In this document: piece after piece, positions 1 through 8,644 of the stretch
Layout: the number at the start of each line of letters is the position of its first letter
How positions within the stretch are numbered: the stretch's first letter is position 1
From: Streptomyces sp. SID13726
GTDB lineage: Bacteria; Actinomycetota; Actinomycetes; Streptomycetales; Streptomycetaceae
Assembly (NCBI RefSeq): GCF_010548375.1
Contig: NZ_JAAGLY010000016.1
Location: 1-64,000 of the forward strand
DNA: 64,000 nucleotides
Reading direction: 5' to 3'
Made by a program: the position numbers and the translations under genes
The notes under the pieces: generated by a model
Database searches by the model: none
Told to the model about the DNA's origin: nothing
Seen by the model: only the letters and a program-made list of their open reading frames with translations

Positions 1-2236
1 GGCCCGCAAGGCCGCCGCCGCGGCCCGTGAGGCCCGGGACGCCGCCAGATCAGCTGCCACCCACGCGAAGAACGCCGGTGACGCCGCCCTCGAAGCGGCC
101 GAGCACGCCGGCGAGGCCGCGCAGGCGGCGACGCGCTCGACGGAGCACGCGAACGCGGCGACCACGGCCGCGAACGCCGCCACCGCCGCCGTCGCCAAGG
201 CCCAGCAGGTCTTCGAACTCGCCCGTGAGGTCGAGGCCGAGGAACTGCTCGGCCGCACCAACGCGGGCATCGAACGGGCCGAGCAGGACAAGACCGAGTA
301 CGACGCCCAGGTCGCGGAACAGGCCGAGCTGGAGCAGGCCGTCGAGGACCGGGACGCCGAGCGGGACCGCCTGGTCGCCGCGGCGGACGCGTCCGGCGCC
401 GACCTCCCGGCCGTCGCCGAGCAGGGCCGTGACCTCGCCCTGCTGACGATGAAGAACGGCACGGCCTGGGGCCGTTCCGCCGCCGAGGCCGCGCTGGCGG
501 GCCCGGACGAGGTCGTCCTCGACTACCTCCGCAACGGCTGGCCGACCGCCGCCCAGCAGGACGAGCGCTCCTACGTCGAGCGGCTCGCCGAGGAGAGCTC
601 GGACAAGGCGGTGCGCGACGCGGCCGAGGCCGCACTGGACGGTGACGCCGCCGCGGTGAGCGCGTTCGTCGCGAACGGCCGGTTCCAGGCCGGGGCCGAG
701 GGCATGCGCGTCGACATCGCCAAGGTCATCGACGGTGCCGGACCGGTGCTCGCCGAGGCCGGCCGGGCCGCGCTGGCCACCGGCGACCCGAAGAAATACA
801 GCGAGTTCCTGTCCACCACCCGGAGCGAGGCCCGTACCCAGGACGAGCGGGTCAGGGCGGCGCAGCTGGTCGACAGCGGCACCCCCGAGGTGAAGTCGGC
901 GGCCCGGGTCGCGCTGGCCGGTTCGCCGGACGCCCTGCACGCCTTCGTGGTGTCCGGGCAGTACAAGGCGCTGCGCAAGGACAACCTCACCGCCACCCAT
1001 GTGTCCCAGGTGCGGAAGCTGATCGCGGACGCGGCGAAGGTCGCGGCCACCGCCCAGCAGAACGCCGCCACCGCGCAGAAGGTCGCCGCCACCGCCCGCA
1101 ACGCCGCCGCCGAGGCCGCGGACTGGGCGAAGAAGGCGAACGAGTCCATGGGCAAGGCCCAGGAGTACGCCGACCAGGCCGACCAGTACGCCGACCAGGC
1201 CGAGGCGTCCGCCGCCGAGGCCGCCGCCTCCGCGAAGACGGCACGCAGCGCTGCGGACAGCGCGAACACCGCCGCCTCCAGGGCCGCGAGGTCGGCGGCC
1301 GACGCGACCGTCTCCGCCGAGCAGGCCCAGGCCTCGGCGTCCACCGCGGCCTACTACGCCGAGGAGGCGCGCAAGTCGGAGATCGCGGCGGGCAAGGACG
1401 CGGACGCGGCGCTGGAAGCGTCCACCAAGGCCTTCATCGCCGCGGTCGCCAAGTTCCGCGAAGAGGAGGAGGAGCGCCGCAAGGCCGCCGTCGCCGCCAA
1501 GGAGGCGGGCGAGAACCAGGGCATGACGCCGGCCGAGCTGTACCGCTGCCAGCAGTCGATCCTGCCCTGCGACCCGGTGGACTTCGCCCGCTGGTGCCAG
1601 CACAAACAGGTCTACTGCTCCCTCCTCGCGCACGCCGACGAGTTCAGCGACGCGGCGGAGATGATCTGGAACATCGAGAAGGAACTCCTCGGCATCGGCG
1701 ATCTGGAGGAGTGCCTGCGCGAGAAGGACTTCGACAGTTGCAGCGGCCTCGCGGTGGGCGTCCTCAGCGGCAAGCTGAAGATCCTTGACCGGGCCTACGA
1801 CGAGCTGAAGCTCCTCAAGCGCGGCTGCAAGGCCGTCAGCAAGTCGTCGGTGCGGACCGCGGCGTTCACGGTGGCGGCGCAGGCGGCGGACGGCGGTGTC
1901 TCCGGCTGCCTCGAAGGCGCCATCGACCACAAGGTCTACGACCCTGACACAGGCAACATCATCACCGACATCGACCTCTTCGAGAACGGTGTGATGTGGG
2001 AACTCAAGTCGGCCATCTACGCTGACGCCTCGTGGCTGGACAAGCACGTCGACCTGAAGCTGGCCAACTACCTGAAGTGCCGTGCACTGCTTCCCGGCTA
2101 CGAGAGCGCACCGATCGGCTTCCGGTTCACGACGTCAGGAATGGACTCGCGTTTCCGGGCGGCTCTGCAGGAGCGGTTCGCCGAACTCAGGCAGGCCTAC
2201 CCGGATCTCGACCTCAGACTGGAGATCGCGGATTGA
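1..2236 (+). CDS. ALF-repeat polymorphic toxin with PD-(D/E)xK-like C-terminal domain, 5' end outside the window
   Basis: The reading frame is open from base 2 and runs to TGA at 2234-2236, so the true start lies upstream; about 744 residues are visible. In order: an Ala/Glu-rich coiled coil (to about nt 400), short ALF-type repeats (about nt 465-990, recurring pattern ALAG/ALxG..(D/E)ALxxFL..G), a second Ala-rich coiled coil (about 1020-1510), a Cys-rich segment (1520-1860), and a C-terminal domain. In that tip an Asp in ITDID is followed about 12 residues later by WELKS, the D...ExK spacing of restriction-endonuclease-fold toxins. Family knowledge: ALF-repeat proteins of Streptomyces often carry variable toxin tips. 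Inference: a contact-dependent or secreted nuclease toxin. No secretion signal can be seen because the N terminus is missing. Confidence 0.8.
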   Translation, partial: ARKAAAAAREARDAARSAATHAKNAGDAALEAAEHAGEAAQAATRSTEHANAATTAANAATAAVAKAQQVFELAREVEAEELLGRTNAGIERAEQDKTEYDAQVAEQAELEQAVEDRDAERDRLVAAADASGADLPAVAEQGRDLALLTMKNGTAWGRSAAEAALAGPDEVVLDYLRNGWPTAAQQDERSYVERLAEESSDKAVRDAAEAALDGDAAAVSAFVANGRFQAGAEGMRVDIAKVIDGAGPVLAEAGRAALATGDPKKYSEFLSTTRSEARTQDERVRAAQLVDSGTPEVKSAARVALAGSPDALHAFVVSGQYKALRKDNLTATHVSQVRKLIADAAKVAATAQQNAATAQKVAATARNAAAEAADWAKKANESMGKAQEYADQADQYADQAEASAAEAAASAKTARSAADSANTAASRAARSAADATVSAEQAQASASTAAYYAEEARKSEIAAGKDADAALEASTKAFIAAVAKFREEEEERRKAAVAAKEAGENQGMTPAELYRCQQSILPCDPVDFARWCQHKQVYCSLLAHADEFSDAAEMIWNIEKELLGIGDLEECLREKDFDSCSGLAVGVLSGKLKILDRAYDELKLLKRGCKAVSKSSVRTAAFTVAAQAADGGVSGCLEGAIDHKVYDPDTGNIITDIDLFENGVMWELKSAIYADASWLDKHVDLKLANYLKCRALLPGYESAPIGFRFTTSGMDSRFRAALQERFAELRQAYPDLDLRLEIAD

Positions 2237-2592
2237 GTTATCCCTTCGAGTACGGCGACGAGACGATCTGGGACGCGGGCTATCACAGCGGAAAGCTGTA
2301 TGCCTCCCTGGTTCCGGGAGCAGCCCGATTCCTCGACGTGCCGTCCGGGCTGACGCCGACACCCCAGGGTGGCTGCGCGGTGGATCGCGAGCTTTTCCAG
2401 GTCTTCGTCGAGCGTCTGTACGGCCTCTACACGGCCACCTCGAATGAGGTCCTGCGAGAACTGGCGCACGGTCTGCTCATCACGTCGCTCGTACTCCTGG
2501 ACCGGACGGACGGCACCATCGAGCTGCGCCCCGAGGACACGGCGCCCCTGAACGAGGCGAAGTCCGACCTGGCCCGCTCCATGGCGTCGTAG
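2233..2592 (+). CDS. Putative immunity protein, DUF6086-like, coupled to the toxin gene
   Basis: I place the start at TTG 2233, which overlaps the toxin stop as TTGA; GGAG at 2221-2224 lies 8 nt upstream, and no ATG fits in this frame without reading deep into the toxin gene. The 119-residue product is small, acidic and cytosolic, beginning with a YPFEYGDETIW-type motif, followed by a GL-P-P segment and a helical middle with LLITSLVLL. It resembles the DUF6086 family of Streptomyces from memory (not verified). The tight overlap with a nuclease-tipped toxin is the classic toxin-immunity arrangement, so I infer an immunity role. Third codon positions are less GC-rich than in the neighbouring core genes, as is common for conflict genes. 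Confidence 0.65.
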   Translation: MSYPFEYGDETIWDAGYHSGKLYASLVPGAARFLDVPSGLTPTPQGGCAVDRELFQVFVERLYGLYTATSNEVLRELAHGLLITSLVLLDRTDGTIELRPEDTAPLNEAKSDLARSMAS

Positions 2593-2610
2593 AACATGGC
2601 GTCGTAGAAC
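2581..2610 (+). repeat. 15-bp perfect tandem duplication spanning a stop codon
   Basis: The sequence ATGGCGTCGTAGAAC occurs twice back to back (2581-2595 and 2596-2610). Each copy encodes Met-Ala-Ser-stop, so the immunity gene stops in the first copy and an identical last-three-codon sequence plus stop follows it. Confidence 0.95.
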
Positions 2611-2614
2611 GGCG

Positions 2615-2655
2615 AAAAGGCCGCCCACCGGAATTCCACCGGTGGGCGGCCTTTT
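2615..2655. terminator. Bidirectional intrinsic terminator
   Basis: A perfect 17-bp inverted repeat (arms 2615-2631 and 2639-2655, 7-nt loop) has AAAA at its left foot and TTTT at its right foot. It sits between the convergent toxin/immunity operon and the DUF3027 gene and can end both transcripts. Confidence 0.93.
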
Positions 2656-2696
2656 ACATTCGGATTTCGCCGGATCCCGACGAAGTCCTCACGTCG

Positions 2697-3623
2697 CTAC
2701 GAGTGCCCCAACTCCGCCGCGACCTCGTCCGCCGCCTCCGGTACCGACCCCGAGTCCGGTGACGGCCGCAGGGGGAAGGGGTCCACTCTGGTCTCGTCGA
2801 TCACCGGTGGGGCCGGCTGAGGCGGTTTGGGCATGACGGCCGCCTCCGAGTGGCCGCCGCAGCCGTAGGAGAGGGAGACGACGCGGCCGTCCGCGGGGGC
2901 GAACTCGTTGGCGCAGAGGCCGAAGGCCTGGCCGAGGGAGCCGCCGAGGGGGACCAGGAAGCCGCAGCTGACGCAGGACGCCGGGGCCGCCTGGGCCATG
3001 GGGGTCTTCGAGCCGAAGGACTCCTCCCAGCGGTCGGCGGCGACATGGAGGCCGTAGCGGGACAGGACCCGGGCGCGGCGCATGCCGAGTTCCTCGGCGA
3101 CCGCGGCGATCGAGCCGCGGGACGGGACCATCGGGAGGTGGGACGGGGTGCCCGCGGTGAGCTCCGCGTCCTCCGCCTCGACCAGCTCCGCCATCTCCTC
3201 GGAGACCGGCGCGCTCGGCAGGGGTTCGTCCTCGCCGGAGTAGCCCGGCTCCAGCCGCAGGTCCTCGGCGTCGGTGGGCAGGAGATCGCCGGGTCCCATG
3301 TCGCCGGGGCGCAGCCGCTCGCTCCACGGCACCCACTCGGGGGCCAGGAGCGCGTCCGAGCCGGGCAGCAGCACGACCTCGTCCAGGGTGACGATCTTCG
3401 CGCGGGAGGCGCGGGCGACCGTGACGGCCCAGCGCCAGCCCCGGTACCCGAGTTCCTTGCACTCGAAGTAGTGCGTGACGACACGATCGCCCTCGGAGAC
3501 CAGGCCCGCGTGCTCACCCACCACACCGGGCGCGGCGGCCTCCTCGGCTGCGGCGCGGGCGAGGTCGACGGCCTCGGCGCACTGGCGGTCGGGGGTGCGG
3601 CTTCGCGTTGTCGCTGCGCTCAC
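2697..3623 (-). CDS. DUF3027 family protein
   Basis: 308 residues from a GTG start (3621-3623), with GGAGAG about 11 nt upstream. The central and C-terminal part contains Cys217-x2-Cys220, Cys237, Cys255 and His258, which could bind a metal. A segment around residues 170-200 resembles a helix-turn-helix (AAVAEELGMRRARV). The last 45 residues are Pro-rich and probably disordered. The protein matches the conserved actinobacterial family DUF3027 by overall sequence; its function is unknown. It is transcribed away from the MFS transporter and converges on the toxin locus. No signal peptide or membrane segment is present, so it is cytosolic. Confidence 0.85.
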   Translation of the reverse strand: MSAATTRSRTPDRQCAEAVDLARAAAEEAAAPGVVGEHAGLVSEGDRVVTHYFECKELGYRGWRWAVTVARASRAKIVTLDEVVLLPGSDALLAPEWVPWSERLRPGDMGPGDLLPTDAEDLRLEPGYSGEDEPLPSAPVSEEMAELVEAEDAELTAGTPSHLPMVPSRGSIAAVAEELGMRRARVLSRYGLHVAADRWEESFGSKTPMAQAAPASCVSCGFLVPLGGSLGQAFGLCANEFAPADGRVVSLSYGCGGHSEAAVMPKPPQPAPPVIDETRVDPFPLRPSPDSGSVPEAADEVAAELGHS

Positions 3624-3925
3624 AGGTATCGCTTCTCTCCTACGCCGTCACTCGGGTGCGCCGGCCTGAAGGCGGCGGATGCGGACGGAGCGGACCGAAG
3701 GGCCGCGTCGACGTCCGCGCCCGATCGCGCTCGGGCGCACCTGCTCCCATCCATTCTGCGGGATGACCGAGAGGCGCGCGGCCGAGAACGTTCGCCACGG
3801 CGCGCTACGCACGCTACCTGTTCGCTGCCGCTTGGCCTACACCGACGTGATGGATCGTGACTTCATATGTGGTCCAACGCGCGGTAACCGCACTACTCAC
3901 AGCTTTCTCGGGGCACTATGACGGG

Positions 3926-5326
3926 GTGGCAGCCGCAAGGACACCCCAGGGAGCCACTGGGATCGGTGGCGGTTCGGGCCGGATGACCGGACCCGTCCGT
4001 GCCGTCGGGCGTGCCCTGCACTTCCCGTTCACCGGTACGGCCCGCGGCATCCGCAAGGCGACCCACGCCCACGGAGCGGGCGAGTCGGGCCTCGGCAAGC
4101 TGATCGAACTGCATGCCGTCAACGGCGCGGGTGACGTCATGATCACCGTCGCCCTCGCCTCCACCGTGTTCTTCTCGGTGCCGACCGACGAGGCCCGGGG
4201 CCGCGTCGCGCTCTACCTCGCGATCACCATGGCGCCCTTCACCGTCCTCGCGCCGGTGATCGGCCCGCTCCTGGACCGCCTCCCGCACGGCCGCAGGGCC
4301 GCCATGGCGGGCGCCATGCTCGCCCGCGCCCTGCTCGCGCTGATCATCTCCGGGGCGGTCGCCACGGGCAGCCTGGAGCTGTATCCGGCCGCCCTGGGCG
4401 TACTGGTGGCCTCGAAGGCGTACGGCGTGGTCAGAAGCGCGGTCGTGCCCCGGCTGCTCCCACCGCGCTTCTCCCTCGTCAAGGCCAATTCCCGCGTCAC
4501 CCTCGGCGGCCTCCTGGCCACCGGCATCGCCGCGCCCGTCGGCGCGGGGCTCCAGGCCGTCGGACCGAGCTGGCCGCTCTACGGCGCCTTCGTGATCTTC
4601 GTCGCCGGTACGTTCCTGTCGTTCTCGCTGCCGCCGAAGGTCGACTCGGCCAAGGGCGAGGACGTGGCGCTGCTCGCCGCCGACGAGGAGCATCTGCACG
4701 GACCGCACCTCAAGCCGGTCAAGCGGCCCGGGCTGCGCACGGTCGGCACCGCTGTCACCCACGCCCTGGGCGCCAACGCGGCCCTGCGCTGGCTCTCCGG
4801 CTTCCTCACCTTCTTCCTCGCCTTCCTGCTGCGCGAACACCCCCTGACCGGCGAGAGCGCGGCCGTGTCGCTGGGGCTGGTGGCGGTGTCGGCGGGCGCG
4901 GGCAACGCGCTGGGTACGGCGGTCGGGGCCTGGCTGCGGTCCAGGGCGCCGGAGATCATCATCCTGACGGTGGTGGCGTTCGTGCTGGGCGCCGCGATCA
5001 CCGCCGCGATCTTCTTCGGGGCCCTCCTGGTGGCCTGCCTGGCGGCCTGCGCCGGGTTCGCGCAGGCCCTGTCCAAGCTGTCCCTGGACGCGCTGATCCA
5101 GCGGGACGTGCCCGAACTGGTCCGCACCTCGGCCTTCGCCCGCTCCGAGACCCTCCTCCAGGTGTCCTGGGTGTTCGGCGGCGCGGTCGGCATCGTGATG
5201 CCGCTCAACGGCTATCTCGGCCTGTCCGTGGCCGCCGCGGTGGTCGCGGTCGGCTGGCTGGCCACCGCGAAGGGGCTGCTCAGCTCGTCCCGCCACGGCG
5301 GCAGCTCCAGGGCGCGAGTGGCGTAA
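3926..5326 (+). CDS. MFS-type integral membrane transporter
   Basis: A membrane protein with about 10-12 hydrophobic helices and a charged loop in the middle (after about residue 240), as in two-bundle MFS carriers. The GxLxDRLPHGRR sequence after an early helix matches the cytoplasmic loop 2-3 signature of MFS proteins. I chose GTG 3926 (protein 466 aa, start VAAARTPQ) over an upstream in-frame ATG at 3857, because the intervening 23 residues look unconserved and lie in a probable promoter region; no clear ribosome binding site settles this. Substrate cannot be deduced. The next two genes on the same strand (DUF2771 lipoprotein, mqnB) follow closely, a grouping I remember as conserved in Streptomyces. 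Confidence 0.8.
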   Translation: MAAARTPQGATGIGGGSGRMTGPVRAVGRALHFPFTGTARGIRKATHAHGAGESGLGKLIELHAVNGAGDVMITVALASTVFFSVPTDEARGRVALYLAITMAPFTVLAPVIGPLLDRLPHGRRAAMAGAMLARALLALIISGAVATGSLELYPAALGVLVASKAYGVVRSAVVPRLLPPRFSLVKANSRVTLGGLLATGIAAPVGAGLQAVGPSWPLYGAFVIFVAGTFLSFSLPPKVDSAKGEDVALLAADEEHLHGPHLKPVKRPGLRTVGTAVTHALGANAALRWLSGFLTFFLAFLLREHPLTGESAAVSLGLVAVSAGAGNALGTAVGAWLRSRAPEIIILTVVAFVLGAAITAAIFFGALLVACLAACAGFAQALSKLSLDALIQRDVPELVRTSAFARSETLLQVSWVFGGAVGIVMPLNGYLGLSVAAAVVAVGWLATAKGLLSSSRHGGSSRARVA

Positions 5327-5388
5327 CGAACAGGGCACGCCGTACCCCGCATAAAGAGACTGCTGTACCCGCCCGATAGCCTTCCGCC

Positions 5389-5892
5389 ATGACCACGCTG
5401 CAATCCGTAGTGCGACGCCGCCGCGCCGTCGCCGCCGCCGGCCTCGTTTCCGCCGGACTGCTCGTCCTGTCGGCCTGCGACAAGCCGACGCCGCGCGTCA
5501 CCGTCACGGTCGGTTCGACCTCGGTGAGCTCCGAGGCCACCTGCTACGACGACGGCAAGGACCTCGGTCAGGCCAAGGCCGCCAAGTGCGCCCTGGAGAA
5601 GGGCGACGCCAAGACGATCAAGGTCAACCAGAGCGAGACCCTGCGCGTCGGCGTCGACCCCGAGGTCGCGGACACCGGCTGGGCGCTGTGGATCAACGGC
5701 CAGCAGATGACGTACGCCTACAAGAAGACGTACTACGCCTTCGACGGCGTCGACCTCTTCGCCCAGCAGCAGGGCCAGGCCCCGCAGAAGACGCTGTACA
5801 TCAGCATCGTCGAGCAGGACAAGTCCACGTCCGGGCAGAGCAAGGAACACAAGGGCGTCTGGAACTTCAAGCTGGAGAACGCGGACTACTGA
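5389..5892 (+). CDS. DUF2771 family lipoprotein
   Basis: 167 residues. A twin-Arg-rich N terminus is followed by an Ala/Leu-rich hydrophobic stretch ending in the lipobox LSAC, so the mature protein should be lipid-anchored on the outer face of the membrane. The rest is a hydrophilic, beta-rich domain without recognisable catalytic residues; it ends in a WNFKLENADY motif. The sequence fits DUF2771, found widely in actinobacteria beside the futalosine genes. It lies 20 nt upstream of mqnB and may be cotranscribed with it, but there is no evidence that it takes part in menaquinone synthesis. Confidence 0.85.
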   Translation: MTTLQSVVRRRRAVAAAGLVSAGLLVLSACDKPTPRVTVTVGSTSVSSEATCYDDGKDLGQAKAAKCALEKGDAKTIKVNQSETLRVGVDPEVADTGWALWINGQQMTYAYKKTYYAFDGVDLFAQQQGQAPQKTLYISIVEQDKSTSGQSKEHKGVWNFKLENADY

Positions 5893-5911
5893 TCCGTCGG
5901 AGCCGTACCTG

Positions 5912-6559
5912 ATGCGCATCCTCGTGGCCACCGCGGTCCCCGTCGAACGGGACGCGGTGGCCCGTGCGTTCGAGGGCACCGCGGCCTCCGTCGACGTCCT
6001 CGCCGTGGGGGTCGGGCCCGCGCGGGCCGCCGCCCGTACCGCCGCGGCCCTCGCCGCCGCCTCCTACGGCCTCGTCGTCTCCGCCGGGATCGCCGGCGGG
6101 TTCCTGCCCCACGCGCCGGTCGGCTCGCTGGTCGTCGCCGACGAGATCACCGCCGCCGACCTCGGGGCCGAGACCGCCGACGGGTTCCTGCCGGTCACCG
6201 AGCTGGGGTTCGGGACCGTCACCCACCGTCCGCCCGAAGCACTCGTACGGGACGCCGTGGCCGCGACCGGGGGCCTGGCCGGGGCCGTGCTCACCGTCTC
6301 CACGGTGACCGGTACGGCCGCCCGCGCCGCCCTCCTGCGGGAACGGCACCCCAGCGCCCTCGCCGAGGCCATGGAGGGCTTCGGGGTCGCCGAGGCGGCT
6401 GGGGCGCACGGGGTGCCGGTGCTGGAGGTCCGTGCCGTCTCCAACCCGGTCGGTCCGCGCGACCGGGCCGCGTGGCGCATCGGCGACGCGCTCTCGGCCC
6501 TCACGGCGGGGTTCGGGAAGCTTGTGCCCGTACTGGAGAGTTGGAAGCAGCATGACTGA
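5912..6559 (+). CDS. mqnB: Futalosine hydrolase
   Basis: 215 residues of the nucleoside phosphorylase/hydrolase fold: N-terminal MRILVATAVPVERDAV, a glycine-rich SAGIAGGF segment for the ribose/nucleobase pocket, and a late EAMEGFGVAEAA helix that supplies the acidic ribose-binding residue in this family. MqnB removes hypoxanthine from futalosine to give dehypoxanthine futalosine in the alternative menaquinone pathway used by Streptomyces. The stop overlaps the start of mqnD by 8 bp, so the two are translationally coupled; that pairing strongly supports the assignment over a generic MTA/SAH nucleosidase. Confidence 0.93.
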   Translation: MRILVATAVPVERDAVARAFEGTAASVDVLAVGVGPARAAARTAAALAAASYGLVVSAGIAGGFLPHAPVGSLVVADEITAADLGAETADGFLPVTELGFGTVTHRPPEALVRDAVAATGGLAGAVLTVSTVTGTAARAALLRERHPSALAEAMEGFGVAEAAGAHGVPVLEVRAVSNPVGPRDRAAWRIGDALSALTAGFGKLVPVLESWKQHD

Positions 6560-7397
6560 GCCCTTGCAGATCGCGTACTCCCCCTGCCCCAACGACACCT
6601 TCGTCTTCGACGCGCTCGCCCACGGGCGGGTGCCCGGGGCGCCCTCGCTGGACGTGACCTTCGCGGACATCGACGTCACCAACGGGATGGCGGAGCGCGG
6701 TGAGTTCGATGTGCTGAAGGTGTCGTACGCCGTGCTGCCGTACGTCCTCGACGAGTACGCGCTGCTGCCGTGCGGGGGTGCGCTGGGGCGGGGCTGCGGG
6801 CCGCTGGTGCTCACGCGGGAGGCCGGGGTGGATCTCGCCGGGCGTACCGTCGCCGTGCCGTCCGAGAGGTCGACCGCGTATCTGCTGTTCCGGCTCTGGG
6901 CGGCGGACACCCTGCCCGGCGGGGTCGGGGAGATCGTGGTGCTGCCGTTCCACGAGATCATGCCCGCGGTGCGGGACGGACGGGTCGACGCGGGGCTCGT
7001 GATCCATGAGGCCCGGTTCACTTATCAGAACTACGGGCTGCACAAGCTGGCGGACATGGGGGAGCACTGGGAGGCGACCACCGGGCTGCCGATTCCGCTG
7101 GGGGCGATCATCGCCAAGCGGTCGCTGGGTGCGGAGAGGCTGACCCTGCTCTCCGAGTCCATCCGTGCGTCCGTGCGGGCGGCTTGGGACGAGCCCGAGG
7201 TTTCGCGGCCCTATGTCATGGCGCATGCGCAGGAGATGGATCCCGCGGTGGCCGACCAGCACATCGGTCTGTACGTCAACGAGTTCACCGCGGATCTGGG
7301 CGAGGACGGATACGCGGCGATCCGGGGGCTGTTGACGCGGGCGGCGGCGGAAGGGCTCGTACCCGCGCTGGGGCCCGACGCCCTGTCGTTCGCCTGA
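6552..7397 (+). CDS. mqnD: 1,4-dihydroxy-6-naphthoate synthase
   Basis: 281 residues from ATG 6552, inside the end of mqnB. The protein begins with the family hallmark IAYSPCPNDTFVFDA and continues as a two-lobed periplasmic-binding-protein-like fold, with a KVSYAVLPY motif and a conserved VIHEARFTYQNYGL segment containing the catalytic His. MqnD converts cyclic dehypoxanthine futalosine to 1,4-dihydroxy-6-naphthoate, a late step of the futalosine menaquinone route. No signal peptide is present, as expected for this cytosolic enzyme. The other genes of the route (mqnA, mqnC, mqnE) are not in this window. Confidence 0.95.
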   Translation: MTEPLQIAYSPCPNDTFVFDALAHGRVPGAPSLDVTFADIDVTNGMAERGEFDVLKVSYAVLPYVLDEYALLPCGGALGRGCGPLVLTREAGVDLAGRTVAVPSERSTAYLLFRLWAADTLPGGVGEIVVLPFHEIMPAVRDGRVDAGLVIHEARFTYQNYGLHKLADMGEHWEATTGLPIPLGAIIAKRSLGAERLTLLSESIRASVRAAWDEPEVSRPYVMAHAQEMDPAVADQHIGLYVNEFTADLGEDGYAAIRGLLTRAAAEGLVPALGPDALSFA

Positions 7398-7401
7398 GGG
7401 T

Positions 7402-7848
7402 TCAGCGCGGGGCGCCCGGCCACTGGGCCAGCCTGAGCATTCCGAGCACCCTGTGGATCAGGAAGCCCGCCAACGGGAGTTCGACACAGACCGCGAGCGC
7501 CGCCGACCACCACACCTGCGGGGTGCCCAGGGCCAGCGACACGTCGAACCAGGCGTCGCAGACCAGGAGGGCGCCGGTCGCCACCGCCGCCACGACCACC
7601 GCGCGGTGGCGGCGCCAGCCGAGTACGGCCGTGGCGGCCATCGCGAGCAGGAGCAGGACGTCGAAGCCGACCCAGGTGGTACGCCACTGGCGGACGGTGT
7701 AGCCGCTGGGCAGCGTGAAGGCCAGCAGGATCGTCCAGGGGACGAGGCCGACGGCGCAGACGGTGAGCAGTTCCAGGGTGTGCCTGCGCTGCCGCCTGAT
7801 CCGCTCCGGCAGTGGGGGCGACGGCGCCCCGGTCGGAATCTCCGTCAC
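7402..7848 (-). CDS. Small four-helix integral membrane protein
   Basis: 148 residues from GTG (7846-7848), with four hydrophobic helices (approximately residues 25-50, 62-82, 86-108, 112-138) and a basic N-terminal cytosolic tail (RIRRQRRH). The GTG start overlaps the TAG stop of the upstream cold-shock-domain gene by one base, so the two are an operon and probably translationally coupled. I recognise no transporter or enzyme motif; WRTTWVGFD and WRRHRAV are the most distinctive loops. The gene converges with mqnD, leaving only 4 bp between stop codons. Confidence 0.8.
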   Translation of the reverse strand: MTEIPTGAPSPPLPERIRRQRRHTLELLTVCAVGLVPWTILLAFTLPSGYTVRQWRTTWVGFDVLLLLAMAATAVLGWRRHRAVVVAAVATGALLVCDAWFDVSLALGTPQVWWSAALAVCVELPLAGFLIHRVLGMLRLAQWPGAPR

Positions 7849-8231
7849 TACACGTCTAGTTGGTCGGCGACCGCGCGCAGCAGGCCGGCGATCTTCTTGC
7901 CGGCGACCTTGTCGGGGTAGCGGCCGCGCTCCAGCATCGGCGTGATGTTCTCGAGGAGGGTCGTCAGGTCCTGGACGATGGAGGCCAGTTCGTCCGGCTT
8001 CTTGCGCTGGGCCGCCGCGACCGAGGGCGCGGGCTCCAGGAGGGTCACCGAAAGGGCCTGGTCACCGCGTTGTCCCGCGACCACGCCGAACTCCACCCGC
8101 TGCCCGGGCTTCAGGCTCTCGACTCCGGCGGGGAGGACCGAGGAATGGACGAAGACGTCACCGCCGTCGTCGCGGGAGAGAAAGCCGAAGCCCTTCTCGC
8201 TGTTGAACCACTTGACCTTGCCGGTAGGCAC
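7848..8231 (-). CDS. Cold-shock-domain protein with C-terminal helical extension
   Basis: 127 residues starting at GTG 8231 (GAGG 6 nt upstream). Residues 1-65 are a cold-shock domain with both nucleic-acid binding motifs (KGFGFLS and DVFVHSS). The remaining 60 residues are a helical tail (KKPDELASIVQDLTTLLE...) absent from the classic 67-residue CspA proteins. In-frame ATG codons upstream would add only low-complexity Ser/Thr/Arg residues. It is probably an RNA-binding protein whose tail may mediate partner contacts. It overlaps the downstream membrane protein gene by one base. Confidence 0.88.
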   Translation of the reverse strand: MPTGKVKWFNSEKGFGFLSRDDGGDVFVHSSVLPAGVESLKPGQRVEFGVVAGQRGDQALSVTLLEPAPSVAAAQRKKPDELASIVQDLTTLLENITPMLERGRYPDKVAGKKIAGLLRAVADQLDV

Positions 8232-8395
8232 GTCTGTCCTCGTCCTCGTACTCGTCGGAAAACTGCTTCTGGAAACGGCTCTTGATAGCACTCGGGCGGG
8301 TCGTCGGGACCCGCCGGTACCAAGGCTAATGGTCTTCAGGCCGGTGACAAGACGTCGCCCGGTTGTTCCTTCGGGCAGGGAACTACCCTGGTCCG

Positions 8396-8644
8396 GTGCG
8401 TGACAAAACCCAAACGAATTCCGCCGCTCCCGGTGACCGACTGATCCGTGCCGGAGCCATCGTCTTCTTCATCGGCGCCGTGGTCACTCTCGTCACCGTG
8501 GCACCGTTCCTGCTCGGAACGACGCCTTTTCCGACGTACATGTTCGGATTGAGCATGCTCATGGCCGTCGGGTTCGTGGTGGCCGGTGCGGGAGTGCTGC
8601 AATCGGTCGCGGCCGGAAGGCGTCAGGCGCGGGCCGGAAGGTAG
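8396..8644 (+). CDS. Small two-helix membrane protein
   Basis: 82 residues from GTG 8396 (VRDKTQTNSAAPGD). Two transmembrane helices are visible (about residues 20-42 and 48-70), joined by a short FPTYMFGLSM loop and ending in a basic tail (GRRQARAGR). An upstream in-frame ATG at 8363 would prepend an unrelated sequence. The last 22 bp overlap the 3' end of the convergent HAD gene. Function unknown; the family appears in the same position in other Streptomyces as far as I recall. Confidence 0.75.
   Translation: MRDKTQTNSAAPGDRLIRAGAIVFFIGAVVTLVTVAPFLLGTTPFPTYMFGLSMLMAVGFVVAGAGVLQSVAAGRRQARAGR

Noticed and set aside
50..2047. Long open frame on the minus strand opposite the ALF-repeat toxin
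   Set aside because: Typical antisense shadow of high-GC Ala/Glu-rich coding sequence; composition is low complexity and no family is recognisable.
3717..3738. Hairpin GCGCCCGA/TCGGGCGC between the DUF3027 and MFS genes
   Set aside because: It lies between divergent genes, so it cannot end either transcript; an 8-bp GC-only stem is common by chance here.
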